The position numbers were made by a program, and so were the translations under genes. From an uncultured Eubacteriales bacterium (GTDB taxonomy: Bacteria > Bacillota > Clostridia > Saccharofermentanales > UBA5734): 64,000 nucleotides of DNA. Each line of letters starts with the position of its first letter. The first letter of the stretch is position 1. Positions 32,897-40,853 of the stretch are shown piece after piece. A model generated the notes under the pieces. It worked only from the letters and a program-made list of their open reading frames with translations. It made no database searches and was not told the origin of the DNA. The stretch covers positions 1 through 64,000 of the forward strand of contig CAILLO010000004.1 in NCBI GenBank assembly GCA_903835065.1, given 5' to 3'.

Positions 32897-33407
32897 GAGC
32901 GACCGCGACGCCGGGGTGCGCCGCGCGGACATATTCCGCGAAGGCGTCCGCCGTGCCGGTCGAAAAGCCCTCGAGGTCCAGCCGGACGAGCTCCGGCCCC
33001 TTGAGCAGCAGGACGAGATAGCCCGGCACCGCCTTGAGCTCGGCGACCTGGTCCCAGCCGTAGGTCATCGCGACGGAACCGTCCTCCGCGAGGATGCCGT
33101 CGTCCGCGATGCGGATCGTCCGGTCCCATTCCTCCGCGCCCTGCGCCCGGACGAGCGACTGGAAGCGGCGGGCGGCCCGGAACGGGACGAAGAAGAAGAT
33201 GCGGAAGGCGCATCCGGCGGAGAGCAGCAGGAAGACGCCCGCGCCGAGCGGGTCCTGCGCCGTCAGGGAATAGAACGCCACCGACAGCGTCAGGACGAGC
33301 AGCAGGATCCACGCGAGCGGCAGCGCCGCCTTGCGGACCGGGTGCGCCGCCATGTCCAGGAAGCGTCGCCGCGTCATCCGGTACCGGTTCTCGAACAGGA
33401 CCTCCAT
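32874..33407 (-). CDS. YcxB-like membrane protein
   Basis: 177-residue protein with two adjacent hydrophobic helices (about residues 27-65) between a short cytoplasmic N-terminus (MEVLFENRYRMT) and a C-terminal beta-rich domain. That domain ends VPGYLVLLLKGPELVRLDLEGF, the layout of the YcxB-like family of unknown function. ATG 33407 follows GGAGG. It lies directly beside the tRNA-Ser gene on the same strand and could be cotranscribed with it. No functional clue beyond topology. Confidence 0.7.
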   Translation of the reverse strand: MEVLFENRYRMTRRRFLDMAAHPVRKAALPLAWILLLVLTLSVAFYSLTAQDPLGAGVFLLLSAGCAFRIFFFVPFRAARRFQSLVRAQGAEEWDRTIRIADDGILAEDGSVAMTYGWDQVAELKAVPGYLVLLLKGPELVRLDLEGFSTGTADAFAEYVRAAHPGVAVAPTGSGSR

Positions 33408-33469
33408 GTGGATTCCTCCCTGGATGGAAAAATGGAAGGGCGGGATCCGCACCTTCCATTCGTCGTTTC

Positions 33470-33559
33470 TGGCGGAGAGAAAGGGATTCGAACCCTTGGA
33501 CCACTCACATGGTCACTCGCTTTCGAGGCGAGCGCGATCGACCACTCTGCCATCTCTCC
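33470..33559 (-). tRNA. tRNA-Ser (anticodon CGA)
   Basis: 90-nt class II tRNA on the minus strand. Acceptor arms ggagaga/tctctcc pair perfectly, the anticodon loop reads ctCGAaa (decodes UCG), a long variable arm is present, the T-loop is ttcgaat, and 3' GCCA is encoded. All parts are readable directly in the sequence. Confidence 0.95.
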
Positions 33560-33661
33560 GGAGGGAATGGTATCACCCGGACGAAACCTTTGTCAATTTC
33601 AATCCTCGTAACGCCGAGCACCCCCGCGCGGGGCGCTTCGGGGCTACACTGGAACCATGGA

Positions 33662-33679
33662 CCGCGGCCTTCGCCGCGG
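33662..33679 (+). repeat. 7-bp perfect hairpin in the bcp leader
   Basis: ccgcggc / gccgcgg around a cttc loop, ending 20 bp before ATG 33700. It could modulate translation of the peroxiredoxin or be incidental in GC-rich DNA. Confidence 0.4.
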
Positions 33680-33699
33680 GACGGACGAGGAGGTGCGAC

Positions 33700-34167
33700 A
33701 TGCTCGCTGCAGGGGACAAGGCTCCCGGATTCACGCTCCAGGACAAGGAAGGGAAAGCGGTCTCGTTGTCCGATTTCCAGGGACGTTTCGTGGTACTCTA
33801 TTTCTACCCGAAGGACGACACGCCGGGCTGCACCGTCGAGGCCTGCTCCTTCCGGGACGCGTTCGACCGGATCGAGGGGCTGGACGCCGTGGTGCTCGGG
33901 GTGAGCCCGGACGACGCGGCGAGCCACCGGAAGTTCGCGACCAAGTACGGACTGCCCTTCACGCTGCTGTCGGACCCGGACCACGCCGTGGCGGAAGCCT
34001 ATGGCGCGTGGGGCGAGAAGAGCAACTACGGGAAGAAGCATTTCGGGATCCTCCGCTCCACCTTCGTGATCGGCCCGGACGGGGCGGTGCGCAAGGCGTT
34101 CGCGAAGGTGAAGCCCGAGGGGCACTCGCAGGACGTCTATGACGCGCTGACCGCGCTGAAGGGCTGA
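33700..34167 (+). CDS. bcp: peroxiredoxin, BCP/PrxQ type
   Basis: 155-residue thiol peroxidase. The motif PKDDTPGCTVEACSFRD places peroxidatic Cys44 and resolving Cys49 five residues apart, the PrxQ helix-alpha2 arrangement. It reduces peroxides using thioredoxin. ATG 33700 follows GAGGAGG. It lies 28 bp before the TcdA gene, possibly in one transcript with it and hemolysin III. Confidence 0.92.
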   Translation: MLAAGDKAPGFTLQDKEGKAVSLSDFQGRFVVLYFYPKDDTPGCTVEACSFRDAFDRIEGLDAVVLGVSPDDAASHRKFATKYGLPFTLLSDPDHAVAEAYGAWGEKSNYGKKHFGILRSTFVIGPDGAVRKAFAKVKPEGHSQDVYDALTALKG

Positions 34168-34195
34168 CCGCGGTCCCGGAAGACACGGAGGACGG

Positions 34196-35002
34196 ATGGC
34201 CGCTCGGCTGCATGCCTTTTCCAGGACGGAACTCCTGATCGGTCGCGAGGCGCTCGACAAGCTCGCGCGCAGCCGGGTCGCGGTGTTCGGCATCGGCGGC
34301 GTGGGCACCTACGTCGTCGAGGGGCTCGTGCGCGCCGGCGTGGGGCATTTCGTGCTCGTCGACGACGACCGGATCTGCCTGACCAACCTGAACCGCCAGC
34401 TCCACGCCACCCGGAGGACGATCGGCCGGAACAAGGTCGACGCCATGAAGGAGCGCATCCTCGAGATCAACCCGCAGGCCGAGGTGGAGACGTTCCAGAC
34501 GTTCTACATGCCGGAGCGCGGCGACGAGCTGGTCCGGCCCGATTACGACTACCTGGTGGACGCGATCGACACCGTGACCGCCAAGATCGACCTCGTCGTG
34601 CGTTGCAAGGCGCTCGGCATCCCGGTGATCAGCGCGATGGGCGCGGGCAACAAGATGGACCCGACGCGCTTCGAGGTGGCCGACCTCTTCGCGACGGAGA
34701 TGGACCCGCTGGCGCGCGTGATGCGCAAGGAGCTGAAGCTCCGCGGCGTCGACCGGCTCAAGGTCGTCTATTCGAAGGAACCCCCGCTGGAGGTCGTCGA
34801 GGAGGAGTCCGCGAGCTGCGCCGCCGGCTGCATCTGCCCGCCCGGCACGGTCCGGAAGTGCACCGCGAAGCACCGAATCCCCGGCAGCATCTCCTTCGTG
34901 CCGTCGGTCGTGGGGCTGATCGTCGCCGGAGAAGTCGTGAAGGACCTGATCGGTTACGGCAGGCCGACGAAGAAGACGGGAGAGACGAATGCATCCAAGT
35001 GA
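34196..35002 (+). CDS. tcdA: tRNA threonylcarbamoyladenosine dehydratase (ThiF/E1-like)
   Basis: 268-residue E1-like adenylating enzyme. The ATP-binding motif GIGGVGTYVVEGL starts at about residue 31, followed by LVDDDRICLTNLNRQ and the Asp in VDAIDTVTAK. A Cys-rich segment (CAAGCICPPG) and a PGSISFVPSVVG region are as in Firmicutes TcdA. The family enzyme cyclises t6A37 in tRNA to ct6A. It overlaps the hemolysin III gene by 14 bp. Alternative: another HesA/MoeB-type E1, less likely given length and C-terminal motifs. Confidence 0.88.
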   Translation: MAARLHAFSRTELLIGREALDKLARSRVAVFGIGGVGTYVVEGLVRAGVGHFVLVDDDRICLTNLNRQLHATRRTIGRNKVDAMKERILEINPQAEVETFQTFYMPERGDELVRPDYDYLVDAIDTVTAKIDLVVRCKALGIPVISAMGAGNKMDPTRFEVADLFATEMDPLARVMRKELKLRGVDRLKVVYSKEPPLEVVEEESASCAAGCICPPGTVRKCTAKHRIPGSISFVPSVVGLIVAGEVVKDLIGYGRPTKKTGETNASK

Positions 35003-35654
35003 ATCGGTCCGGTCGGTCGACAAGTTCCGGGAGTGGTCCCTCAGCGAGGAGGTCTCCCACAGCGTCACGCACGGCGTGATGGCGGCGCTCTGCCTGCTGG
35101 CCCTGCCGTACGTGGCGGTCCACGCCTGGCTGGTCGGCGGCCTGCTCCAATCGGCGACGACGTCGGTCTTCGTGATCTCGATCCTGCTGATGTTCCTCGC
35201 ATCGACGCTGTACCACGCGATGAAGGCGGACACGCTCCACAAGAACGTCTTCCGCGTCCTCGACCACTCCATGATCTACGTCGCGATCGCGGGCAGCTAC
35301 ACGCCGCTCGCCCTGTGCGTGATCAGGGGCTGGGAAGGGACCGCGATCGTCGTCCTGCAGTGGGCGGCCGTGATCGCGGGCATCCTGTTCAAGTCCCTGT
35401 CGAGCAAGGCACTCCCGAAGGCGTCGGTCGCGGTCTACCTGGTCATGGGCTGGACGGCCGTGCTCGTGCTTCCGACGCTGCTGCGCCAGGGCGAACTCGG
35501 GCTGATCCTCCTGGTCTTCGCGGGCGGCCTCTTCTATTCGGCCGGCGTCGGCTTCTACGCCAGCCGGTTCAGGTTCGCGCACATGGTCTGGCACTTCTTC
35601 GTCGCGCTCGGCGCGGTCTCGCACTTCATCGGGATCGTGTTCTTCATCCGCTAG
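34989..35654 (+). CDS. hemolysin III family protein (PAQR)
   Basis: 221-residue seven-helix membrane protein of the YqfA/HlyIII branch of the PAQR family. Conserved putative zinc-ligand motifs are visible: EEVSHSVTHGV near the N-terminus, LASTLYHA after helix 2, and MVWHFFVALGAVSHFIG near the C-terminus. Function is uncertain; membrane-lipid homeostasis is proposed for the family, and haemolysis is mostly historical. Start ATG 34989 lies inside the tcdA reading frame (14-bp overlap). Confidence 0.9.
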   Translation: MHPSESVRSVDKFREWSLSEEVSHSVTHGVMAALCLLALPYVAVHAWLVGGLLQSATTSVFVISILLMFLASTLYHAMKADTLHKNVFRVLDHSMIYVAIAGSYTPLALCVIRGWEGTAIVVLQWAAVIAGILFKSLSSKALPKASVAVYLVMGWTAVLVLPTLLRQGELGLILLVFAGGLFYSAGVGFYASRFRFAHMVWHFFVALGAVSHFIGIVFFIR

Positions 35655-36294
35655 GAATCGCGTCGAGTCCGTCCACGAGTCGGACGACGTCCACGAGGGA
35701 AGCGCCCGGCCTCAGCGCCGCGACGAAACGCGCATGGAGGTCCGGATTCCCGGTTGCGAGCGTCCGGAGCGCCGCCTTGGGACCCGGATAGCGCCGTCCC
35801 ATGAACCCGAACGCGATCGAGAGGCTGTCGTTCAGCAGCCAGTGAAGCCGGAAGTCTCCTTCCGGGTCGCCTTTGGCCGCTCTCCGGACCATCTTGCGGC
35901 ACTACGCGGAAAGGAACTCGCGTCGCCCGGGGTCCATCGGCACCGGCAGGCCCGCCTCCGTCGCGACCTGCGCGAGCAGGCGGGCCAGGAGCCCCTGCGG
36001 GTCGGCCAGCGGGATTCCCCCGGCGACGTGCAGGAAAGGCTCCCGCGCCTCCGGGCCGCCCCCGACGGCCGCCTCGAGTTCGCCGACCGGCTTGATCCAG
36101 GCGTCCAGGAGCCGGCCCACGAACTCGGACGTGTCGTTATCGTGCCCGTCCGCCTCACGGAAGCCCAGAACGTCGACGTCGCTCTCCGGTCCGTCCTCGC
36201 CGCGCGCGACGGAACCGTAGAGCAGGACCGCGGTGCAACCGTGGCGTTCGCGCAGATAGGCGGCCAGTGCGGCTCCTTCGGACCCGGGCACCAT
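35644..36294 (-). pseudogene. nucleotidyltransferase domain protein interrupted by an in-frame TAG
   Basis: The first 130 codons encode a Pol-beta-type nucleotidyltransferase (LLYGSVARGEDGPESDVDVLG, the GS...D-x-D motif). Translation meets TAG at 35902-35904 after REFLSA. The same frame then continues without a break as CRKMVRRAAKGDPEGDFRLH to 35644, which reads as the natural C-terminal half, so 216 codons would make the full protein. A TGG to TAG change is the simplest explanation. TAG is used as a normal stop elsewhere in the window (for example at 2725, 10948, 46450), so systematic recoding is unlikely. ATG 36294 shares one base with the deoB stop. Confidence 0.75.
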
Positions 36295-37475
36295 CAAAGG
36301 ACGTTCCGCCCGTGCGCCGGCGCCTTCGCGCCCAGGTGCGCCGCGACCGTCGCGCCGAGGTCCGCGAAGCTCTCCAGCGTCCCGAGGTCCCGCCCGGGCT
36401 TGCCGGGCCGATAGAACAGTACCGGGATGTACTCGCGCGTATGGTCGGTGCCGGGGTAGCAGGGGTCGGTGCCGTGGTCGGCCGTGACGACGAGCAGGTC
36501 GCCGGGGACCAGCCGCTCGAGAAGCGAGGGCAGCCAGACGTCGAAGGCCTCGAGCGCGTCGGCGAACCCAAGGGCGTCGTTGCGGTGCCCGTACAGCATG
36601 TCGAAATCCACGAGGTTCGTGAAAACGAAGCCGTCGGGCTGTTCCGCGACGACGGAGAGCGTCGTCTGCATGCCCTGCGCGTTGCCCTTGGTGGGGAGCG
36701 ACCGGTCGATGCCCTTCATCGCGAAGATGTCGCCGATCTTGCCGACGCCGACGACGGGGAGGCCCGCCGCGCGGACCCGGTCGAGGACCGTGTCGGACGG
36801 CGGCACCAGGGAGAAGTCGTGGCGGTTGGGCGTGCGGTGGAAGGAGCCGGGTTCGCCGACGAACGGGCGGGCGATCACGCGTCCGACCTCGTGGGGCGGG
36901 ACGAGCAGGCGCCGGGCGATGCGGCAGTACTCGTAGAGCGTCTCGAGCGGAGTCACGCCCTCGTGCGCGGCGATCTGGAAGACGCTGTCGGCGGAGGTGT
37001 AGACGATCGGCCTGCCCGTCGCGACGTGTTCGGCGCCCAGGCGGTCGATGATCTCGGTGCCGGAGGCGACGCAGTTGCCCAATGTGCCGCGCCCGATCGC
37101 GCGCTCGAAGGCGTCGAGGAGGTCGGTCGGGAAGCCGTCCGGGTAGGTGGGGAAGGGGACTTCGGTCACGAGGCCCATCAGCTCCCAGTGCCCGGTGGTG
37201 GTGTCCTTGCCGGCGGAGCGTTCGGCGGCCCTGGCGAAGCAGGCGAGCGGAAGGTCCGCGGGCGGGACGCCCTCGACCGGGGCGATGCCGCCGAGGCCGA
37301 GCCGCTGCAGGGTCGGTAGACGGAGTCCCCCGACCGCCGAGGCCACATGGGGAATCGTCGCGGAACCCGCGTCGCCGTAGCGGTCCGCGTCCGGAAGGGA
37401 ACCGATCCCGGCACCGTCGAGGACGATCAGGACGGCGCGGCGGCGGGGGGGAGAAGACGGTGCATGGACAGTCAT
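36294..37475 (-). CDS. deoB: phosphopentomutase
   Basis: 393-residue alkaline-phosphatase-superfamily mutase interconverting ribose-1-phosphate and ribose-5-phosphate (and deoxy forms) in nucleoside catabolism. Metal and phosphothreonine regions are visible: VLIVLDGAGIGSLPDA near the N-terminus, KDTTTGHWELMG, and VTADHGTDPCYPGTDHTRE near the C-terminus. ATG 37475 follows AGGAGG. An extended -10 on the minus strand (TGC-TAGAAT, 37514-37506) probably drives it. It is co-transcribed with the interrupted nucleotidyltransferase gene. Confidence 0.93.
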   Translation of the reverse strand: MTVHAPSSPPRRRAVLIVLDGAGIGSLPDADRYGDAGSATIPHVASAVGGLRLPTLQRLGLGGIAPVEGVPPADLPLACFARAAERSAGKDTTTGHWELMGLVTEVPFPTYPDGFPTDLLDAFERAIGRGTLGNCVASGTEIIDRLGAEHVATGRPIVYTSADSVFQIAAHEGVTPLETLYEYCRIARRLLVPPHEVGRVIARPFVGEPGSFHRTPNRHDFSLVPPSDTVLDRVRAAGLPVVGVGKIGDIFAMKGIDRSLPTKGNAQGMQTTLSVVAEQPDGFVFTNLVDFDMLYGHRNDALGFADALEAFDVWLPSLLERLVPGDLLVVTADHGTDPCYPGTDHTREYIPVLFYRPGKPGRDLGTLESFADLGATVAAHLGAKAPAHGRNVL

Positions 37476-37505
37476 GATACAATACCTCCTGTCCGATCCG
37501 ATTCC

Positions 37506-37514
37506 ATTCTAGCA
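37506..37514 (-). promoter_or_regulatory. extended -10 promoter of deoB
   Basis: Minus strand TGC-TAGAAT; no convincing -35. It is located 31 bp upstream of the deoB ATG and would give a very short leader. Confidence 0.5.
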
Positions 37515-37574
37515 CAGGTACCGGACAAGACCCTCCGTCCCGGACCCACCGCGCCCGATGCAAGGAGACGATTC

Positions 37575-38603
37575 ATGACCGATCGCAACCGGACAATGCG
37601 CAGGACCGCGCGGGGGCTCGTCGCACTCGCGCTGCTCCCGCTCGTCCTGTCGACCGCCCTTTCCGGACTCGCCGCCCTGACCCGCATGCCCGCGGCTCCG
37701 TCGGCCCCGACCCCGACGCCTGCCTCCCCCGACGGCCGGTACCTCTTCGTGCCGCTCGACGGCAGCGAAGACCAGGGCGTCCTGCTATCCAGCCGTGGCG
37801 GCTACGTCCTTCCCCCGTCGACCCCGACGCCCGAGGCACCGACTTCCACGCCGGAGCCCACCGCCACTCCGGCGCCGCCCACGGCCGCCGACCTCGCCGA
37901 GAACGACGCGCTGGGCGCGTCCCTGTTCGCCGACCTCCTGCTCACCGCCTGGCCCGAAGAGAAGGTCGCGGCGCTCCCCGACTACTTCGTGCCGGACGAC
38001 GCCGTCCTCTACGTGACGTCCGACACGTTGAACCTGCGCGGTTCGCCCGGAACGGACGGCGCGGTCCTCCGCAAGCTGAAGTACGCGGACAAGGTCACGC
38101 GGACCGCATACGGCACGGACTGGTCCCTCGTCGTCGCGTCCGACGGAGCGGCCGGCTACGTCAAGACCGACTACCTGGCGTCGAAGAAGCCGGCGCCCAA
38201 GGTCCCGCCGGTGTCCGCCGCGGACCTGCTCCGCGCGCGGATCGTCGCCTACGCCAAGGCGCAGCTCGGCGTCAAGTACGTCCACTATGCCGCCTCCCCG
38301 ACGGCCGGATTCGATTGCTCGGGCCTCACCTGGTACGTCTACAAGGAAGCCGGAATCTCCGTCCCGCGATCCTCCATCGCGTACGGGACCTTCGGCCGCA
38401 GCGTCAAGCTGTCGGAGATCAAGCCCGGCGACATCCTCTGTTGGGACACGTTCAACGACGGCGTCACGAGGATCAACCACGTCAGCCTGTACATCGGCAA
38501 CGGGATGATGATCCATGCCGCCGGCGGCGGCAAGGACGTCCGGTACCAGAAGGTCTCCACCTACCAGGAAAGCCTGCTGTCGGTCCGTCGCATCATCCAG
38601 TGA
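37575..38603 (+). CDS. secreted SH3b-NlpC/P60 cell-wall endopeptidase
   Basis: 342-residue exported protein. Basic N-terminus and signal/anchor helix (about residues 13-33), then a Pro/Thr-rich linker with TPTPEAPTSTPEPTATP. A bacterial SH3 domain follows (VTSDTLNLRGSPGTDGAVLRK), then a C-terminal NlpC/P60 domain with catalytic Cys248 in FDCSGLTWYVYKEAG and His in INHVSLYIGNGMMIHA. It should cleave peptide stems in peptidoglycan. ATG 37575 follows AAGGAG. Divergent from deoB with a 99-bp gap. Single gene, no obvious partner. Confidence 0.9.
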   Translation: MTDRNRTMRRTARGLVALALLPLVLSTALSGLAALTRMPAAPSAPTPTPASPDGRYLFVPLDGSEDQGVLLSSRGGYVLPPSTPTPEAPTSTPEPTATPAPPTAADLAENDALGASLFADLLLTAWPEEKVAALPDYFVPDDAVLYVTSDTLNLRGSPGTDGAVLRKLKYADKVTRTAYGTDWSLVVASDGAAGYVKTDYLASKKPAPKVPPVSAADLLRARIVAYAKAQLGVKYVHYAASPTAGFDCSGLTWYVYKEAGISVPRSSIAYGTFGRSVKLSEIKPGDILCWDTFNDGVTRINHVSLYIGNGMMIHAAGGGKDVRYQKVSTYQESLLSVRRIIQ

Positions 38604-38684
38604 TTCCACCCCCCGTCGGCTCTGGCGGCGCGGGTTGCCTTGGGATATGATGGGGTACGGCGGCTCGGCCGCGAGGTGCATGCC

Positions 38685-40268
38685 ATGAGCATTGGTCCCA
38701 GGGATCCGTCCAGCGGAGTCCCTTCCCCCGTCGGGCCCGGCGCGACGCGTTCCGCCGGCGTCCTCCTTCCGGTCACCGCCCTTCCCGGCCCCTACGGCAT
38801 CGGGACGCTCGGCCCGGACGCTTTCGATTTCGTCGACCGGCTCCATGATGCGGGACTCCACTGGTGGCAGCTGCTGCCGCTCGTCCCGCCGGGAGAAGGC
38901 GATTCGCCTTACCAGAGCGTTTCCGCCTTCGCCGGGAGCCCGCTGCTGATCGACCCCGGAACGCTCGCGCTCCGCGGCCTGCTCACGGCCGAAGAGGCCG
39001 ATGCGGCGCGTCTCGGTCTGGCCGGACGCGGCGGTTCCCCCTTCGCCGTCGACTACGGGCAGGTCCGCGCCGTGCACGAACCGCTGCTGCGCCTCGCCGC
39101 CTCGCGCCTCTCTCCGGAGACGCGGGCCGCCGTCGCGGCGTTCGCGTGGGACCAGAGCGACTGGCTCGACGACTACGCCCTCTTCATGGCCCTCTCGAAT
39201 GCCTTCGGCGGACTCCCGTTCCAGGACTGGCCGGACGGGGACCTCGCCCGTCACCGCCGCCACGCCGTCGCGCGGGCCATGAGGGAGCACGAGGCCGAAG
39301 TCGACTTCTGGCGCTTCGTCCAGTACGAATTCCACCGCGAATGGTCCGCCCTGCGGGAACATGCCGCCCGCAACGGGGTCGGGCTCTTCGGAGACATGCC
39401 CCTCTACGTCTCCGAGAACAGCGCCGACGTCTGGGGTCGCGGAGGGATCTTCGAACTCGGCCCTGACCTGCGGCCCGCGCGCGTGGCCGGCGTCCCGCCC
39501 GACTACTTCGCCGCGAACGGCCAGCGCTGGGGCCAGCCGCTGTACGACTGGAAGCGCCTCGCCGCGGAGGGATACTCCTGGTGGATCGGACGCGTGCGCC
39601 ACGCTCTCGCGCTCTACGACGCCGTCCGCATCGACCACTTCCGCGGCTTCTCCGCATACTGGGCGATTCCCGCCGAGGCGCCCGACGCGCGCACCGGGAA
39701 GTGGATCCCCGGCCCCGGCACCGACTTCTTCGATGTGCTCGAGCGAGCGCTCGGGCCGGTCCCGATCGTCGCGGAGGACCTCGGCGACATCGACGACGGC
39801 GTCCGCGCGCTGCTCGACGTCACCGGCTTCCCCGGCATGCGGGTGCTCCAGTTCGCCTTCCTCGACGGCGGAGACAGCACGCACCTCCCGCACAACCACG
39901 TCCGCAACGCGATCGCCTACACGGGCACGCACGACAACGATACGGCGCTCGGCTGGCTCATGTCGATGGGCGCCGAGGAACGCGCGCGCGTCTGCGAGTA
40001 CTGCGACCTGCCGGCCCCCGACCTGATCCGGGGCGGCGCGGACAGCCCGGCGCTGCGGCCGCTGTTCCGCACGCTGTGGGCCTCGACGGCCGTCCTCGCG
40101 GTCGTGCCGCTGCAGGACCTGCTGGGCTTCGGCTCGGACACGCGCATGAACACGCCCGCCACGGGTTCCGGCAACTGGCGCTTCCGCTTCACGCGGGAGA
40201 ATCTCGAGGAGTTCACGAGGGTCTCGGCTCCCGTCCTCCGCGACCTCAGCAGGATCTATCGGAGATGA
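38685..40268 (+). CDS. malQ: 4-alpha-glucanotransferase (GH77)
   Basis: 527-residue cytoplasmic amylomaltase that transfers alpha-1,4-glucan segments. Motifs: GEGDSPYQSVSAFAGSPLLI, GDMPLYVSENSADVW, the nucleophile region RIDHFRGF, acid/base region IVAEDLGDI, and TGTHDNDTALGW. ATG 38685 is preceded by a GAGGTG-like site; about 25 residues precede the core. It indicates glycogen or maltodextrin metabolism, though no other genes of that pathway are in the window. It is followed 21 bp later by a GNAT gene. Confidence 0.93.
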   Translation: MSIGPRDPSSGVPSPVGPGATRSAGVLLPVTALPGPYGIGTLGPDAFDFVDRLHDAGLHWWQLLPLVPPGEGDSPYQSVSAFAGSPLLIDPGTLALRGLLTAEEADAARLGLAGRGGSPFAVDYGQVRAVHEPLLRLAASRLSPETRAAVAAFAWDQSDWLDDYALFMALSNAFGGLPFQDWPDGDLARHRRHAVARAMREHEAEVDFWRFVQYEFHREWSALREHAARNGVGLFGDMPLYVSENSADVWGRGGIFELGPDLRPARVAGVPPDYFAANGQRWGQPLYDWKRLAAEGYSWWIGRVRHALALYDAVRIDHFRGFSAYWAIPAEAPDARTGKWIPGPGTDFFDVLERALGPVPIVAEDLGDIDDGVRALLDVTGFPGMRVLQFAFLDGGDSTHLPHNHVRNAIAYTGTHDNDTALGWLMSMGAEERARVCEYCDLPAPDLIRGGADSPALRPLFRTLWASTAVLAVVPLQDLLGFGSDTRMNTPATGSGNWRFRFTRENLEEFTRVSAPVLRDLSRIYRR

Positions 40269-40289
40269 GCCGCGGAAAGGCCGGTGCGC

Positions 40290-40853
40290 ATGATTAGCTG
40301 CGAATCCGAAGGGCTCCTCCTCGAAGAGGTCGAGGAGACGCGCCTTCCCGCGGTCCTCGCGATCTACAACCACTATGTCCGGACCTCGACGGCGACCTTC
40401 CACATCGCCGAACTCGGCCTCGACGACATGCGCGGCCTCGTGTTCCACACGGACCCGCGCTGCCGCACCTTCGTCCTCCTCGATGCGTCGACGGGCCGGG
40501 TGGACGGCTACGCCGGCATCTCGCGCTACAACCCCCGCGAGGCCTACGACGCGACCGCCTCCGTCCACATCTACCTCGACCCGGCGGCGACCGGCTGCGG
40601 CACGGGCGCAAAGGCGCTGCGCTTCCTCGAACGGTACGCGGCGGCGCAGGGCTTCCACGTCCTGCTGGCCCTCGTGACCGAGGAGAACGTCCGCAGCGCG
40701 GCGCTCTTCCGCAAGCTGGGCTACGTCTCCTGCGGCGTGATGCACGAGGTCGGGCGGAAGTTCGGCCGGCTGCTCGGCGTGTCGATCTTCGAGAAGACGT
40801 TGCCCGCGTCGGGGGATCCGGAATCGCTTCCGGCCGCGGAGGCCGTCCGATGA
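40290..40853 (+). CDS. GNAT family N-acetyltransferase
   Basis: 187-residue acetyltransferase resembling the phosphinothricin/methionine-sulfoximine acetyltransferase group (LPAVLAIYNHYVRTSTATF at the start; SVHIYLDPAATGCGTGAKAL is the acetyl-CoA pyrophosphate loop). ATG 40290 follows GGAAAGG; GTG 40284 is an alternative. The acyl acceptor is unknown. It overlaps the exonuclease gene by four bases (ATGA). Confidence 0.87.
   Translation: MISCESEGLLLEEVEETRLPAVLAIYNHYVRTSTATFHIAELGLDDMRGLVFHTDPRCRTFVLLDASTGRVDGYAGISRYNPREAYDATASVHIYLDPAATGCGTGAKALRFLERYAAAQGFHVLLALVTEENVRSAALFRKLGYVSCGVMHEVGRKFGRLLGVSIFEKTLPASGDPESLPAAEAVR

Noticed and set aside
35651-35902. Separate small gene in the other minus frame near the nucleotidyltransferase
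   Set aside because: The in-frame continuation after the amber codon matches the expected C-terminal domain; the other frame does not.
37785-40745. 986-codon minus-strand frame opposite NlpC and malQ
   Set aside because: Antisense to two well-recognised genes, with shadow composition (Asp/Val/Arg-rich) and no start signal.
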